Below are positions 45,101 through 54,218 of a DNA stretch of 64,000 nt, piece by piece; position 1 is the first letter of the stretch; the number at the start of each line of letters is the position of its first letter. A model generated the notes under the pieces. That model searched no databases and was not told where the DNA came from. It saw only the letters and a program-made list of their open reading frames with translations. Origin of the DNA: Alistipes ihumii AP11 (GTDB taxonomy: Bacteria; Bacteroidota; Bacteroidia; Bacteroidales; Rikenellaceae); contig NZ_CP102294.1 in NCBI RefSeq assembly GCF_025144665.1, positions 2,356,001-2,420,000 on the forward strand. Direction: 5' to 3'. The translations under genes were made by a program, and so were the position numbers.

Positions 45101-48100
45101 TTAGTATTCGTTCCAGCTCTTGATCTTGATGTCCTGCTTGTCGAGCTTGCAGAACGCCGTGATAAAGGCGCTCGCCAGTCGAGCGTTCGTGATGAGCGGA
45201 ATGTTGAAGTCGATCGCGCTGCGGCGAATCGTGTAGTCGTTGCTGAGCTCGGTCTTCGACAGGTTCTTCGGGATATTGACCACCAGATCGATCTTCTTCT
45301 CCTTGATGTAGGTCAGCGTGTTGGGCTGCTCGCTCTGGTCGGGCCAGTGGAGCACCGTCGCGTGCACGCCGTTCGTTTCCAAGAACTGGGCCGTGCCTTT
45401 GGTCGCGAAGATGTTGTAGCCCTTCTCCTGAAGCGCTTTGGCGGCCGACAGCATGTCCATCTTCGAGCGCGAGTCGCCGGTCGACAGCAGGATGTTCTTC
45501 TTCGGGATCGCATAGCCTACGGACATCATCGACTTGAGAATCGCCTCGTGGAAGTTCTCGCCGATGCAGCCCACCTCGCCGGTAGACGCCATTTCGACGC
45601 CCAGCACCGGGTCGGCCTTCTGCAGCCGCGAGAACGAGAACTGCGGCGCCTTGATGCCGACGTAGTCGAGCTCGAAGGCCGACTTGTGCGGCACGTCGGG
45701 CTCGATGCCGAGCATGATCTTCGTCGCTATGTCGATGAAGTTCACCTTCAGTACCTTCGACACGAACGGGAAGCTGCGCGACGCGCGCAGGTTGCACTCG
45801 ATGACCTTGATCTCGTTGTCCTTGGCCATCAGCTGCATGTTGAACGGGCCCGATATGTTGAGCATGCGGGCTACCTCGCGGGCGATCTTCTTGATGCGCC
45901 GCATCGTCTCGACATACATCTTCTGCGGCGGGAATACCATCGTCGCGTCGCCCGAGTGGACGCCTGCGAACTCAACGTGCTCGGAAATGGCGTAGATCAA
46001 CACCTCGCCGCCGCGGGCCACCGCGTCGATCTCGATCTCCTTGGCGTTCTCGATAAACTCCGTGACGACGACCGGATACTGTTTCGACACGTTGGTCGCC
46101 AGCGTCAGGAAGTGCTCCAGCTCGGAGCGGTTCGACACGACGTTCATCGCCGCGCCCGAGAGTACGTAGCTCGGACGGATCAGCACGGGGAATCCCACCT
46201 CGTCGACGAAACGGTAGATATCGTCCATCGTCGTGAGTTCCCGCCAGCGGGGCTGGTCGACGCCGATCTCGTCGAGCATGGCCGAGAACTTGTGCCGGTC
46301 CTCGGCATGGTCGATGTCGGTGGCCGAGGTGCCCAGAATCGGCACGTGCTGCGACTGAAGGCGCATGGCCAGGTTATTGGGTATTTGTCCGCCGGTCGAG
46401 ACGATCACGCCTCGCGGAATCTCCAGATCGGTGATGTCCAGCACCCGCTCGAGCGTCAGCTCGTCGAAGTAGAGCCGGTCGCAGATGTCGTAGTCGGTCG
46501 AGACCGTCTCGGGATTGTAGTTGATCATCACCGAGCGAAGTCCCTGCTGGCGGATCGTGTTCAGCGCGCTGACGCTGCACCAGTCGAACTCGACCGAACT
46601 TCCGATGCGGTAGGCTCCCGACCCGAGCACGATGACCGAGCGGTTGTCGTGCGGAAAGTCGATGTCGTGCGCCGAGGCGCTGTAGGTGACGTACAGGTAG
46701 TTCGTCATGGCCGGGTACTCGGCCGCCAGCGTGTCGATCTGCTTGACGTAGGGCGTGATGCCGCGCATTTTGCGGTAGCTCCGGATCGCGAGCATGTCGG
46801 CGTCGATGCTCTTGGCCGTGCTCTTGGCTACCGTGCGGGCGAGCTGGAAATCCGAGAAGCCGCGCTGTTTGGCCTCGAGCAGCAGCTCGTCGGGCACATG
46901 GGTGATGTTGTTGTGCTGCTCCAGCTCGTTCTCGATCCGGATGATGTTCTGCAACTTCTCGAGGAACCAGCGGTCGATCTTCGTCAGCTCGTGGATGCGC
47001 TCGACGGTGTACCCGTTCTTCAGCGCGTGCGCGATGACGAAGATGCGCTTGTCGGTCGGATGGGTGAGCGCGGCGTCGATGTCGTCGACCTCGAACTCCT
47101 TGTTCGCGACGAAGCCGTGCATGCCCTGTCCGATCATCCGCAGTCCCTTCTGGATCACTTCCTCGAAGTTACGGCCGATGGCCATCACCTCGCCGACGGA
47201 CTTCATGCTCGATCCCAGCTCGCGCGAGACGCCTTTGAACTTGCCCAGGTCCCAGCGCGGTATCTTGCAGACGATATAGTCGAGCGCCGGCTCGAAGCAG
47301 GCCGTCGTGCTCTTGGTCACGTTGTTCTTCAGCTCGTGCAGACCGTAGCCGAGGCCGAGCTTCGCGGCTATGAACGCGAGCGGGTAGCCGGTGGCCTTGG
47401 ACGCCAGCGCCGACGAGCGGCTCAGACGCGCGTTGACTTCGATCACGCGGTAGTCCTCCGAGTTCGGGTCGAGGGCGTACTGCACGTTGCACTCGCCGAT
47501 CACGCCGATGTGGCGGATGATCTTGATCGCCAGCTCGCGCAGCTTGTGGTACTCGGAGTTCGACAGCGTCTGCGACGGGGCGACGACGATGCTCTCGCCG
47601 GTGTGGATGCCCAGCGGGTCGAAGTTCTCCATGTTGCAGACCGTGATGCAGTTGTCGTAGCGGTCGCGCACGACCTCGTACTCGACCTCCTTCCAGCCCT
47701 TGAGCGACTTTTCGACGAGTATCTGCGGCGAGTACGAGAACGCCTTGTTCGCCAGCGCGTCCAGCTCCTCGTCGTTGTCGCAGAAGCCCGACCCGAGTCC
47801 GCCGAGCGTATAGGCCGCGCGGATAATGATCGGGTAGCCCAGTTCGTGCGCGACGCGCTTGGCCTCGGCCACCGACGTGACGGCCTCGCTCTTGATCGTC
47901 TTCACGTCGATCTCGTCGAGTTTCTCGACGAACTTCTCCCGGTCCTCCGTGTCGATGATCGCCTGTACGGGCGTGCCCATTACCTGCACGCCGTATTTTT
48001 CGAGCACGCCGCTGCGGTAGAGCTGTACGCCGCAGTTCAGGGCCGTCTGGCCGCCGAACGCGAGCAGGATGCCCTGCGGGCGCTCCTTCTCGATTACCTT

Positions 48101-48325
48101 CTCGACGTACTCGGGCGTGACGGGCAGGAAATAAACCTTGTCGGCGATGTTCTCCGAAGTTTGGATCGTAGCGATGTTCGGGTTGATGAGCACCGTGTAG
48201 ACGCCTTCCTCCTTGAGCGCCTTGAGCGCTTGAGAGCCCGAGTAGTCGAATTCCCCGGCCTCGCCGATCTTAAGCGCTCCCGACCCGAGCAGGATCACTT
48301 TCTCTACCTTGTTTATTTTCTGCAT
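45101..48325 (-). CDS. carB: Carbamoyl-phosphate synthase large subunit
   Basis: Makes carbamoyl phosphate for pyrimidines and arginine with CarA. 1074 residues in two homologous halves, each with an ATP-grasp fold (ECNVQYALDPNSEDYRVIEVNARLSRSS; MQLMAKDNEIKVIECNLRASRS), then an MGS-like allosteric domain at the C-terminus (NILLSTGDSRSKMDML). The N-terminus GSGALKIGEAGEFDYSGSQA resembles the eukaryotic CAD/CPS1 type more than the proteobacterial GAGPIVIGQACEFDYSG, as is known for Bacteroidetes. It overlaps carA by 13 bases. Confidence 0.97.
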   Translation of the reverse strand: MQKINKVEKVILLGSGALKIGEAGEFDYSGSQALKALKEEGVYTVLINPNIATIQTSENIADKVYFLPVTPEYVEKVIEKERPQGILLAFGGQTALNCGVQLYRSGVLEKYGVQVMGTPVQAIIDTEDREKFVEKLDEIDVKTIKSEAVTSVAEAKRVAHELGYPIIIRAAYTLGGLGSGFCDNDEELDALANKAFSYSPQILVEKSLKGWKEVEYEVVRDRYDNCITVCNMENFDPLGIHTGESIVVAPSQTLSNSEYHKLRELAIKIIRHIGVIGECNVQYALDPNSEDYRVIEVNARLSRSSALASKATGYPLAFIAAKLGLGYGLHELKNNVTKSTTACFEPALDYIVCKIPRWDLGKFKGVSRELGSSMKSVGEVMAIGRNFEEVIQKGLRMIGQGMHGFVANKEFEVDDIDAALTHPTDKRIFVIAHALKNGYTVERIHELTKIDRWFLEKLQNIIRIENELEQHNNITHVPDELLLEAKQRGFSDFQLARTVAKSTAKSIDADMLAIRSYRKMRGITPYVKQIDTLAAEYPAMTNYLYVTYSASAHDIDFPHDNRSVIVLGSGAYRIGSSVEFDWCSVSALNTIRQQGLRSVMINYNPETVSTDYDICDRLYFDELTLERVLDITDLEIPRGVIVSTGGQIPNNLAMRLQSQHVPILGTSATDIDHAEDRHKFSAMLDEIGVDQPRWRELTTMDDIYRFVDEVGFPVLIRPSYVLSGAAMNVVSNRSELEHFLTLATNVSKQYPVVVTEFIENAKEIEIDAVARGGEVLIYAISEHVEFAGVHSGDATMVFPPQKMYVETMRRIKKIAREVARMLNISGPFNMQLMAKDNEIKVIECNLRASRSFPFVSKVLKVNFIDIATKIMLGIEPDVPHKSAFELDYVGIKAPQFSFSRLQKADPVLGVEMASTGEVGCIGENFHEAILKSMMSVGYAIPKKNILLSTGDSRSKMDMLSAAKALQEKGYNIFATKGTAQFLETNGVHATVLHWPDQSEQPNTLTYIKEKKIDLVVNIPKNLSKTELSNDYTIRRSAIDFNIPLITNARLASAFITAFCKLDKQDIKIKSWNEY

Positions 48326-49401
48326 TTCTCGATGTTTTGGATAAAGTCGTCAAACAGGAATTCGGTATCGACCGGACCGCCCGAAGCCTCGGGGTGGAAC
48401 TGTACGGAGAAAAACGGCTTCGTCCGGTGCCGGATGCCTTCGCTCGTCCCGTCGTTGAGGTTCACGAAGTAAGGCTCCCAGCCCTCGTCGAGCGTCGTCG
48501 TATCGACGGCGAAGCCGTGGTTCTGGGACGTGATGACGGCCCGGTCCGTGCCCACCATCAGCGCCGGCTGGTTGTGGCTCCGATGACCGTACTTGAGCTT
48601 GAAGGTCGTCGCTCCGGCCGCGATCGACAACAATTGGTTGCCCAGACAGATGCCGAAGATCGGCTTGCCCAGCGCGATCGCCTTGCGGATGTTGGCGATC
48701 GTCGCCCCGCACTGCTGCGGGTCGCCGGGGCCGTTCGACAGCATCACGCCGTCGTAGTCGATCTGCGTGAAGTCGTAGTCCCAAGGCACGCGGATCACCG
48801 TCGCGTTCCGCTTCGTCAGGCAGCGCACGATGTTGTATTTGCAGCCGCAGTCGACCAGTACGATCCGGTACTTCCCGTTCCCGTACGTTTCGACCTGTTT
48901 CGTGCTGACGAGCGCCGCCAGGTTCTCCTTGTTCGGATCGACGAACTCCGCGGGCTCGGGCGAGCCTTCGATCACGAGCTTGCCGAGCATGACGCCCCGC
49001 TCGCGGATGATCTTCGTGATCCGGCGCGTGTCCACGCCCCAAATGCCCGGCACGCCGTTGTCCTTGAGCCACTGTCCGAGGCTTTCGCTCGCGTTCCAGT
49101 GGCTGTGCTCGAACGAATAGTCGGAGACGACCAGAGCGCGGATGTGGATACGGTCCGATTCGAAAAAGCGCAGCAAACCGTCCTGCTCCGTAAACTGCGG
49201 AACTCCGTAGTTGCCGATCAGCGGATAGGTCGACACGAGGATCTGACCGCTGTACGACGGGTCGGTCAGGCTTTCGGGATAACCGGTCATGGCTGTGTTG
49301 AAGACGACTTCGCCCGAAACGGACGTTTCGGCGCCGAAGGAGTACCCTTCGAATTGAGTGCCGTCCTCGAGGATCAGACGGGCGTTTTTTTTGTCAGACA
49401 T
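48313..49401 (-). CDS. carA: Carbamoyl-phosphate synthase small subunit
   Basis: Glutaminase subunit. 362 residues: N-terminal CPSase_sm domain (ARLILEDGTQFEGYSFGA, GEVVFNTAMTGYPESLTDPSYSGQI) and a C-terminal class I amidotransferase: DCGCKYNIVRCL, LSNGPGDPQQC, the nucleophile in FGICLGNQLLSIAAGA, and FHPEASGG. The motif after the Cys is CLGNQ instead of the common CLGHQ. Like carB it resembles the eukaryotic CAD form. First gene of the two-gene operon, with promoter at 49474-49505. Confidence 0.97.
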   Translation of the reverse strand: MSDKKNARLILEDGTQFEGYSFGAETSVSGEVVFNTAMTGYPESLTDPSYSGQILVSTYPLIGNYGVPQFTEQDGLLRFFESDRIHIRALVVSDYSFEHSHWNASESLGQWLKDNGVPGIWGVDTRRITKIIRERGVMLGKLVIEGSPEPAEFVDPNKENLAALVSTKQVETYGNGKYRIVLVDCGCKYNIVRCLTKRNATVIRVPWDYDFTQIDYDGVMLSNGPGDPQQCGATIANIRKAIALGKPIFGICLGNQLLSIAAGATTFKLKYGHRSHNQPALMVGTDRAVITSQNHGFAVDTTTLDEGWEPYFVNLNDGTSEGIRHRTKPFFSVQFHPEASGGPVDTEFLFDDFIQNIEKCRK

Positions 49402-49437
49402 TATCTATCAGTAAGTTATGGATTGTCTTCCCTTGCT

Positions 49438-49470
49438 GAAACTGTCTTCTGGCTCAGAATAGTTTCTGAG
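49438..49470 (-). promoter_or_regulatory. carA leader with two exclusive hairpins
   Basis: CTCAGAA/TTCTGAG (49453-49459 with 49464-49470) forms a 7-bp stem with a 4-base loop at the very 5' end of the leader. GAAACT/AGTTTC (49438-49443 with 49461-49466) would use part of the same arm, so only one can form. Regulation by this switch is speculative. Confidence 0.35.
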
Positions 49471-49473
49471 TCG

Positions 49474-49505
49474 CAAAGGTACGGATAGATTTTCGATTGT
49501 GCAAG
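49474..49505 (-). promoter_or_regulatory. Promoter of carAB
   Basis: Minus strand TACCTTTG (49474-49481) with CTTG (49502-49505) 20 bases upstream as a near -33 box. Leader of about 65 bases with a small hairpin at 49453-49470. Confidence 0.65.
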
Positions 49506-49706
49506 CCGGCGCGGGAAAGTTTTCGGGGATCGTCGCCGGTATGCCGCGCGGGTCCGTCGTATCCGTCGGGACCTTGCGGTAGGAGTTGGGGGCGAGATTC
49601 GGCATGCCCGAGACTTGTTTCCTGCGGGGAAACGTTTCCGGTGCGATGCCCTATGGTCGGAAAGCGGCATGCGTTTTCGTATCCGGGTATCGGAGCCGAC
49701 CGGCGG

Positions 49707-49738
49707 TTTGGGGATTCGGTCCGTCTTGTCTATCTTTG
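49707..49738 (+). promoter_or_regulatory. Promoter of the SpoU-type methyltransferase gene
   Basis: TTTG (49707-49710), 20 bases, TATCTTTG (49731-49738): a full match to the consensus. Transcription near 49742 excludes upstream in-frame start codons and supports GTG 49780. Confidence 0.85.
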
Positions 49739-49779
49739 TCGGACCGCACCGGCGTTCGGGGCGGGATAATCCGATTGCC

Positions 49780-50532
49780 GTGATCAAGTCCGAAATAGCC
49801 TTCGTGCGCTCGCTCTCCTCGAAAAAGGAGCGTGCCGCTTCCGGCCTGTTCGTGGCCGAGGGGGAGAAGCTCGTAGGCGAGATGCTCGCCTCGGAATTCC
49901 GCGTGCGCAAGATTTTCCGTTGCGGCGAGGAAGACCGGAGCGAGGCGGGGAGCGTCGATACCGAACACGTGTCGCCCAAGGAGATGGAGCGAATCAGCGC
50001 GCTGAAGACGCCGACGCCGGTGCTGGCTCTGGTCGAGCTGCCCCGCTATCGGTTGTCTGCCGGCACGGGGACGGACGATCTGGCGCTCGCGCTCGACGGA
50101 GTGCAGGACCCCGGCAATCTGGGAACGATCGTCCGGCTGGCCGACTGGTTCGGCATTCGCGACATCGTCTGCTCGGAAAACACCGCCGATTGTTTCGGAC
50201 CGAAAGCCGTTCAGGCTACGATGGGGGCCATTGCCCGCGTGCGGGTGCACTATACGGCGCTGGAACCGTTCCTTACCCGTGCGGCGGAGCGGGGAACGCC
50301 TGTGTACGGGACGTTTCTGGAGGGGGAGGATATTTACCGGGCCGGGCTTTCCGCCGGCGGCATCGTCGTGATGGGCAGCGAAGGAAACGGCATCTCCTCC
50401 GGGACGGCCCGCTGCGTGACCCGGCGCCTTTTCATACCGCCCTATCCGGGAGCGGCGCCCACGTCCGAGTCGCTGAACGTGGCGATGGCCACGGCGGTCG
50501 TAGCGGCCGAGTTCCGGCGCCGCATCCGCTGA
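49780..50532 (+). CDS. RNA 2'-O-methyltransferase of the TrmH/SpoU family
   Basis: SPOUT methyltransferase using SAM to methylate a ribose in rRNA or tRNA. 250 residues: an N-terminal substrate-binding domain (FVRSLSSKKERAASGLFVAEGEKLV is split over 7-31) and the knotted SpoU domain with LALDGVQDPGNLGTIVRLADW, GIVVMGSEGNGIS and SLNVAMATAVVAAEF. The exact target site is not readable; RlmB/TrmH-like members differ little. Start GTG 49780 is chosen because the promoter ends at 49738. Convergent with the symporter gene. Confidence 0.92.
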   Translation: MIKSEIAFVRSLSSKKERAASGLFVAEGEKLVGEMLASEFRVRKIFRCGEEDRSEAGSVDTEHVSPKEMERISALKTPTPVLALVELPRYRLSAGTGTDDLALALDGVQDPGNLGTIVRLADWFGIRDIVCSENTADCFGPKAVQATMGAIARVRVHYTALEPFLTRAAERGTPVYGTFLEGEDIYRAGLSAGGIVVMGSEGNGISSGTARCVTRRLFIPPYPGAAPTSESLNVAMATAVVAAEFRRRIR

Positions 50533-50545
50533 CGGGCCGGCTCCT

Positions 50546-51889
50546 TTAGAACAGCAGCCCGATCCGGCTGGCGAACAGGATACCGATCACTACGGGGATG
50601 ACGAACCGGATCAGGAACCGGACGACCGGGAAGACGCGGGTCCCGTATTTCAGTCCGCTGGTCATTTCGTCGCGCAGCTTTCGGGGCGATAGCACCCAGC
50701 CTGCGAACAGCACGATGAACAGACCGCCCAGCGGCATCATCAGGTTCGACGACAGGCTGTCGCACAGATCGAACAGATTTTTTCCTCCGATAGTCAGGAC
50801 CGAACCGGGCATCATCGACAGCGCGCTGAGCGATCCGGTCGCGGCTACGGTACAGGCCGTGCAGACGATGGCTTTCGACCGCGTGATGCGCATTTCTTCC
50901 GACAGGTAGGCGATGATGACTTCGAGCAGCGAGACCGACGAGGTGATTGCGGCCAAGAACAGCAGGACGAAAAATACGACCGAGATCACATAGCCCCCGC
51001 TCATCCGGGCGAAAACGTTCGGCAGCGTCAAAAAAACCAGCTCCGGACCCGAGGTGGGCGAGATGCCGAATGAGAAGACGGCGGGGAAAATGGCCAGTCC
51101 CGAAAGGACGGCCACCGTAATGTCCGACAGCGAGACCATCGCCCCGATGCGGAACATATTCTCGTTCTTGCGCAGATAGGAGCCGTAAGTGATCATGCAG
51201 CCCATGCCGAGGCTCATCGAGAAGAAGGATTGTCCGAGGGCTTCCAGTACGGTCGTTCCGGTGATCTTGCTGAAGTCGGGCTTCAGCAGAAAGTCGATCC
51301 CCTGGCGCGCGCCGTCGAGCGTCAGCGCATTGAGAGCCATGCCGAACAACAGCAGAAACAGCATCGGCATCAGGATTTTATTGTACCGTTCGATTCCCTT
51401 TTCGATTCCCGAGTAGACGATGAAAGCCGAAGCCGCGATGAATACGAGCGTCCATGCGATCGGTCGCCAGCCGCTGGCGACGAAGCCGTCGAACGCCGCC
51501 GCCACCTGCTCGGGCGTGCGATCGTGGAAGCGGTTCAGCACCGATTCCTTGAGAAACTCGAGCGACCAGCCGGCGATCACGCAGTAGAACGACAGAATGA
51601 TGAAAGCGCAGAGAATGCCCATGTAGCCCACCCATTTCCATTTCGTGCCCGGGGCCAGTTTGCTGAACGCGCGCATCGAGTTGCGTTTGGTCGAACGGCC
51701 CAGACTGAATTCCGACAGCATGATCGGAATGGAAATCAGAAAGCTGATCGTCAGATAGATCAAAATGAAGGCCGCCCCGCCGTTCTCGCCGGCCACGTAC
51801 GGGAAGCGCCAGATGTTGCCCAGTCCGATAACCGAGCCTCCGACGGCGGCGATCGTGCCGAAGCGGCTCGCGAATGATCCTCTTTTCAT
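50546..51889 (-). CDS. Sodium-dependent transporter, neurotransmitter:sodium symporter family
   Basis: LeuT-fold membrane protein (about 447 residues, eleven to twelve membrane segments) that takes up amino acids or similar compounds with sodium. GSVIGLGNIWRFPYVAGENG in helix 1 binds sodium and substrate; FGTIAAVGG precedes it. SFFSMSLGMGCMITYGSYL is helix 6, the other unwound binding helix. The substrate is not defined; bacterial homologues carry tryptophan, tyrosine or leucine. ATG 51889 follows a -7 box at 51935; the long upstream frame is not coding. Confidence 0.94.
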   Translation of the reverse strand: MKRGSFASRFGTIAAVGGSVIGLGNIWRFPYVAGENGGAAFILIYLTISFLISIPIMLSEFSLGRSTKRNSMRAFSKLAPGTKWKWVGYMGILCAFIILSFYCVIAGWSLEFLKESVLNRFHDRTPEQVAAAFDGFVASGWRPIAWTLVFIAASAFIVYSGIEKGIERYNKILMPMLFLLLFGMALNALTLDGARQGIDFLLKPDFSKITGTTVLEALGQSFFSMSLGMGCMITYGSYLRKNENMFRIGAMVSLSDITVAVLSGLAIFPAVFSFGISPTSGPELVFLTLPNVFARMSGGYVISVVFFVLLFLAAITSSVSLLEVIIAYLSEEMRITRSKAIVCTACTVAATGSLSALSMMPGSVLTIGGKNLFDLCDSLSSNLMMPLGGLFIVLFAGWVLSPRKLRDEMTSGLKYGTRVFPVVRFLIRFVIPVVIGILFASRIGLLF

Positions 51890-51934
51890 AAGTGCGGTGC
51901 AGATTCGGTTCGGACATGCCGAACGGGAGTTTTG

Positions 51935-51942
51935 CAAAGATA
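51935..51942 (-). promoter_or_regulatory. -7 box of the sodium symporter gene
   Basis: Minus strand TATCTTTG, 45 bases before the ATG at 51889. No -33 TTTG seen. Confidence 0.5.
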
Positions 51943-52135
51943 GAAAAATTGTGCCGTTTCTTTCCGCGATGCGTGCCGTGAAATGACCGGGGCCGGCGCA
52001 TTGCGGATTTCGGCGTGGTCTGCATGCCCGGTCTGTGCCGGTTTTTTCCCGGCGCCGTTTTTCGCGTCGGATGTTTTCCATGAGTCGGGCGGCGTTCCGT
52101 CCGGACGACGGGACGCGGAATTGACGATTGTTTGC

Positions 52136-52143
52136 TAACTTTG
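52136..52143 (+). promoter_or_regulatory. -7 box of the U32 gene, at the start codon
   Basis: TAACTTTG ends 4 bases before the ATG at 52148, so the transcript is probably leaderless. No clear -33. Confidence 0.6.
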
Positions 52144-52147
52144 CGCC

Positions 52148-54037
52148 ATGGGCACGGGAAAAATCGTCGAGCTGCTGGCTCCGGCCAAGGACTACGCTCA
52201 CGGATGCGCCGCGATCGACTGCGGAGCCGATGCGCTGTATGTCGGCGCGCCGGCTTTCGGCGCGCGGGCCGGCGCGGCCGTGCCGGTCGACGAGATCGGC
52301 CGGCTGTGCGATTACGCCCACCGTTTCGGGGCCAAGGTCTTCGTCACGATGAACACGCTCGTCTACGAGAGCGAGCTGTCCGAGGCCGAGCGGATCGCCC
52401 GCGACATGTACAGGGCCGGAGCCGACGCGCTGATCGTGCAGGATGCCGCTTTTCTGCGTATGGATCTGCCTCCGATCGAGTTGCACGCCTCGACGCAGAT
52501 GTTCAATATGGACCCGGTCCGCGCCCGCTTCTGGTACGAGGCGGGCTTTACGAGGCTGATCGTGGAACGGGCGGCCTCGCTCGACGAAATGCGGCGGATC
52601 GCCGGGGCCGCGCCCGGCCTCGAGATCGAAGCGTTCGTGCATGGGGCGATCTGCGTTTGCTACAGCGGCCGCTGCTTCATGAGCCGTTCGATGGGGCCCC
52701 GCAGCGGCAACCGGGGCGATTGCTCGCAGGCGTGCCGGCTGCCGTACGAACTGCTCGACGGCCGGATGCGTTCGCAGGGGCGGGCCCGGCACTGGCTTTC
52801 GGTACGCGATCTGAACCTATCGGACCGGCTCGAGGAGATGATCGACGCCGGAGTCGGCTCCTTCAAGATCGAGGGGCGGCTGAAGGATATGGCCTATGTG
52901 CGCAACGTCGTGGGATGGTACCGTAGCCGGCTGGATGAAATATTCTTCCGGCGGCCGGATTTGAAACGGGCCTCGCAGGGGAGCGTCGCGCTCGATTTCG
53001 AGCCCGATCCCGCCAAGAGCTTCTCGCGCGGCTCGACGCATTATTTCCTGGACGGACCGGCGGCCGGGGTCGCTTCGCTCGATACGCCCAAGTCGCTCGG
53101 CGAGGCGGTCGGGACGGTCGTCTCGGCGGGTCGGGAGTGGTTCGGGATGAGCGGAAAGATCGCGCTTGCCCCCGGCGACGGCATCTGTTTCGCGGACGAG
53201 ACGGGCGAGTTGAGGGGGACCTATGTCAACCGGACGGAGGACGGCCGCGTCTATCCGAACCGCATGGACGGAATCGGGTGCGGGACGGCGATTTTCCGCA
53301 ATTACGACCGTCGTTTTTCGGGGGCGCTGGAGCGCAGCCGTTCCCGTCGGACGCTGCCTGTCGAGGCGGCCGTCGAAGCGACTCGGAACCGGATATCGGT
53401 GACGTTCTCGGACGGTTCGTCGCAGGCGACGGCCTCGCGCGATGGCCGTTTCGACGAAGCGCTCGATCCGTTGCGGGCCGAACGGACGGTCCGGGCGCAG
53501 ACGGCCAAGACCGGCGACACGAGCTATGAAGTATGCCGGATCGAGGTGCGCTGGGACATGCCTCGCTTCGTGCCCGTTTCTTTGCTGAACGAGCTGAGGC
53601 GCGAGGCGCTTTCGCGGCTCGATGCCGGGCGGGCGGCATGTTATGTCCGCCGGTCCCGCCGGGAGGAGAATCTTCGGGCTCTTTTCCCGGATACGGAGCT
53701 TTCCGCCGAGGAAAACGTCGTCAATTCGCTGGCCGCCGGCTTCTACCGCGAGCACGGTGTGCGTCGGATCGAGCCGGGGTTCGACGCGGGCCCGATTCCC
53801 GAGGGTTGCCGCGTCATGCGGACGCGCTATTGCCTGAGACGGGAGACGGGGCAGTGCCTCCGGAAGAACCCGGCCTATCGGGGACGCCTTTTTCTGGCGT
53901 CCGGGCGGCATGTGTACGAGCTGCTGTTCGATTGCGCCCGCTGCGAAATGAGCGTCGTATATCGGGGCGAGCGCGGAGAGCCGGCGCGGGAAGAAGGTGC
54001 CCGAAGGGAGCGGAAGCCCGGACGGTCCCGGCGATGA
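52148..54037 (+). CDS. U32 family peptidase/RNA-hydroxylation-like protein
   Basis: 629 residues. The U32 signature is clear near residue 165: EAFVHGAICVCYSGRCFMS, followed by GDCSQACRLPYEL with further Cys. The N-terminal barrel begins IVELLAPAKDYAHGCAAIDCGADALYVG, as in the RlhA/TrhP group. Those relatives hydroxylate 23S rRNA C2501 or tRNA wobble uridine, and the old peptidase label is doubtful. A large C-terminal region (from about 300) ends in an Arg-rich tail (EEGARRERKPGRSRR). Which RNA it acts on is unknown. ATG 52148 is fixed by the -7 box immediately before it. Confidence 0.88.
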   Translation: MGTGKIVELLAPAKDYAHGCAAIDCGADALYVGAPAFGARAGAAVPVDEIGRLCDYAHRFGAKVFVTMNTLVYESELSEAERIARDMYRAGADALIVQDAAFLRMDLPPIELHASTQMFNMDPVRARFWYEAGFTRLIVERAASLDEMRRIAGAAPGLEIEAFVHGAICVCYSGRCFMSRSMGPRSGNRGDCSQACRLPYELLDGRMRSQGRARHWLSVRDLNLSDRLEEMIDAGVGSFKIEGRLKDMAYVRNVVGWYRSRLDEIFFRRPDLKRASQGSVALDFEPDPAKSFSRGSTHYFLDGPAAGVASLDTPKSLGEAVGTVVSAGREWFGMSGKIALAPGDGICFADETGELRGTYVNRTEDGRVYPNRMDGIGCGTAIFRNYDRRFSGALERSRSRRTLPVEAAVEATRNRISVTFSDGSSQATASRDGRFDEALDPLRAERTVRAQTAKTGDTSYEVCRIEVRWDMPRFVPVSLLNELRREALSRLDAGRAACYVRRSRREENLRALFPDTELSAEENVVNSLAAGFYREHGVRRIEPGFDAGPIPEGCRVMRTRYCLRRETGQCLRKNPAYRGRLFLASGRHVYELLFDCARCEMSVVYRGERGEPAREEGARRERKPGRSRR

Positions 54038-54218
54038 TCGGGGCGCAGGGTCTCGCGCAGGACGACCCGAGGCATGGCGGCAGAGGACGGTTTGATCCGG
54101 ACGGGTCGTTTCGGGGGGAAAGTCTCGGAAAGTCGGCCATAGCTTCGCTTCGGTCCCTCGGAACGGGAAAGGCCCGAAATGTTTTATGAAGTGAAACGAA
54201 GCATAGCAATCAAGGATT

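Noticed and set aside
45044-48472. 1142-codon plus-strand open frame opposite carB
   Set aside because: Composition mirrors the complement of carB codons; no domain, no start context; carB is certain.
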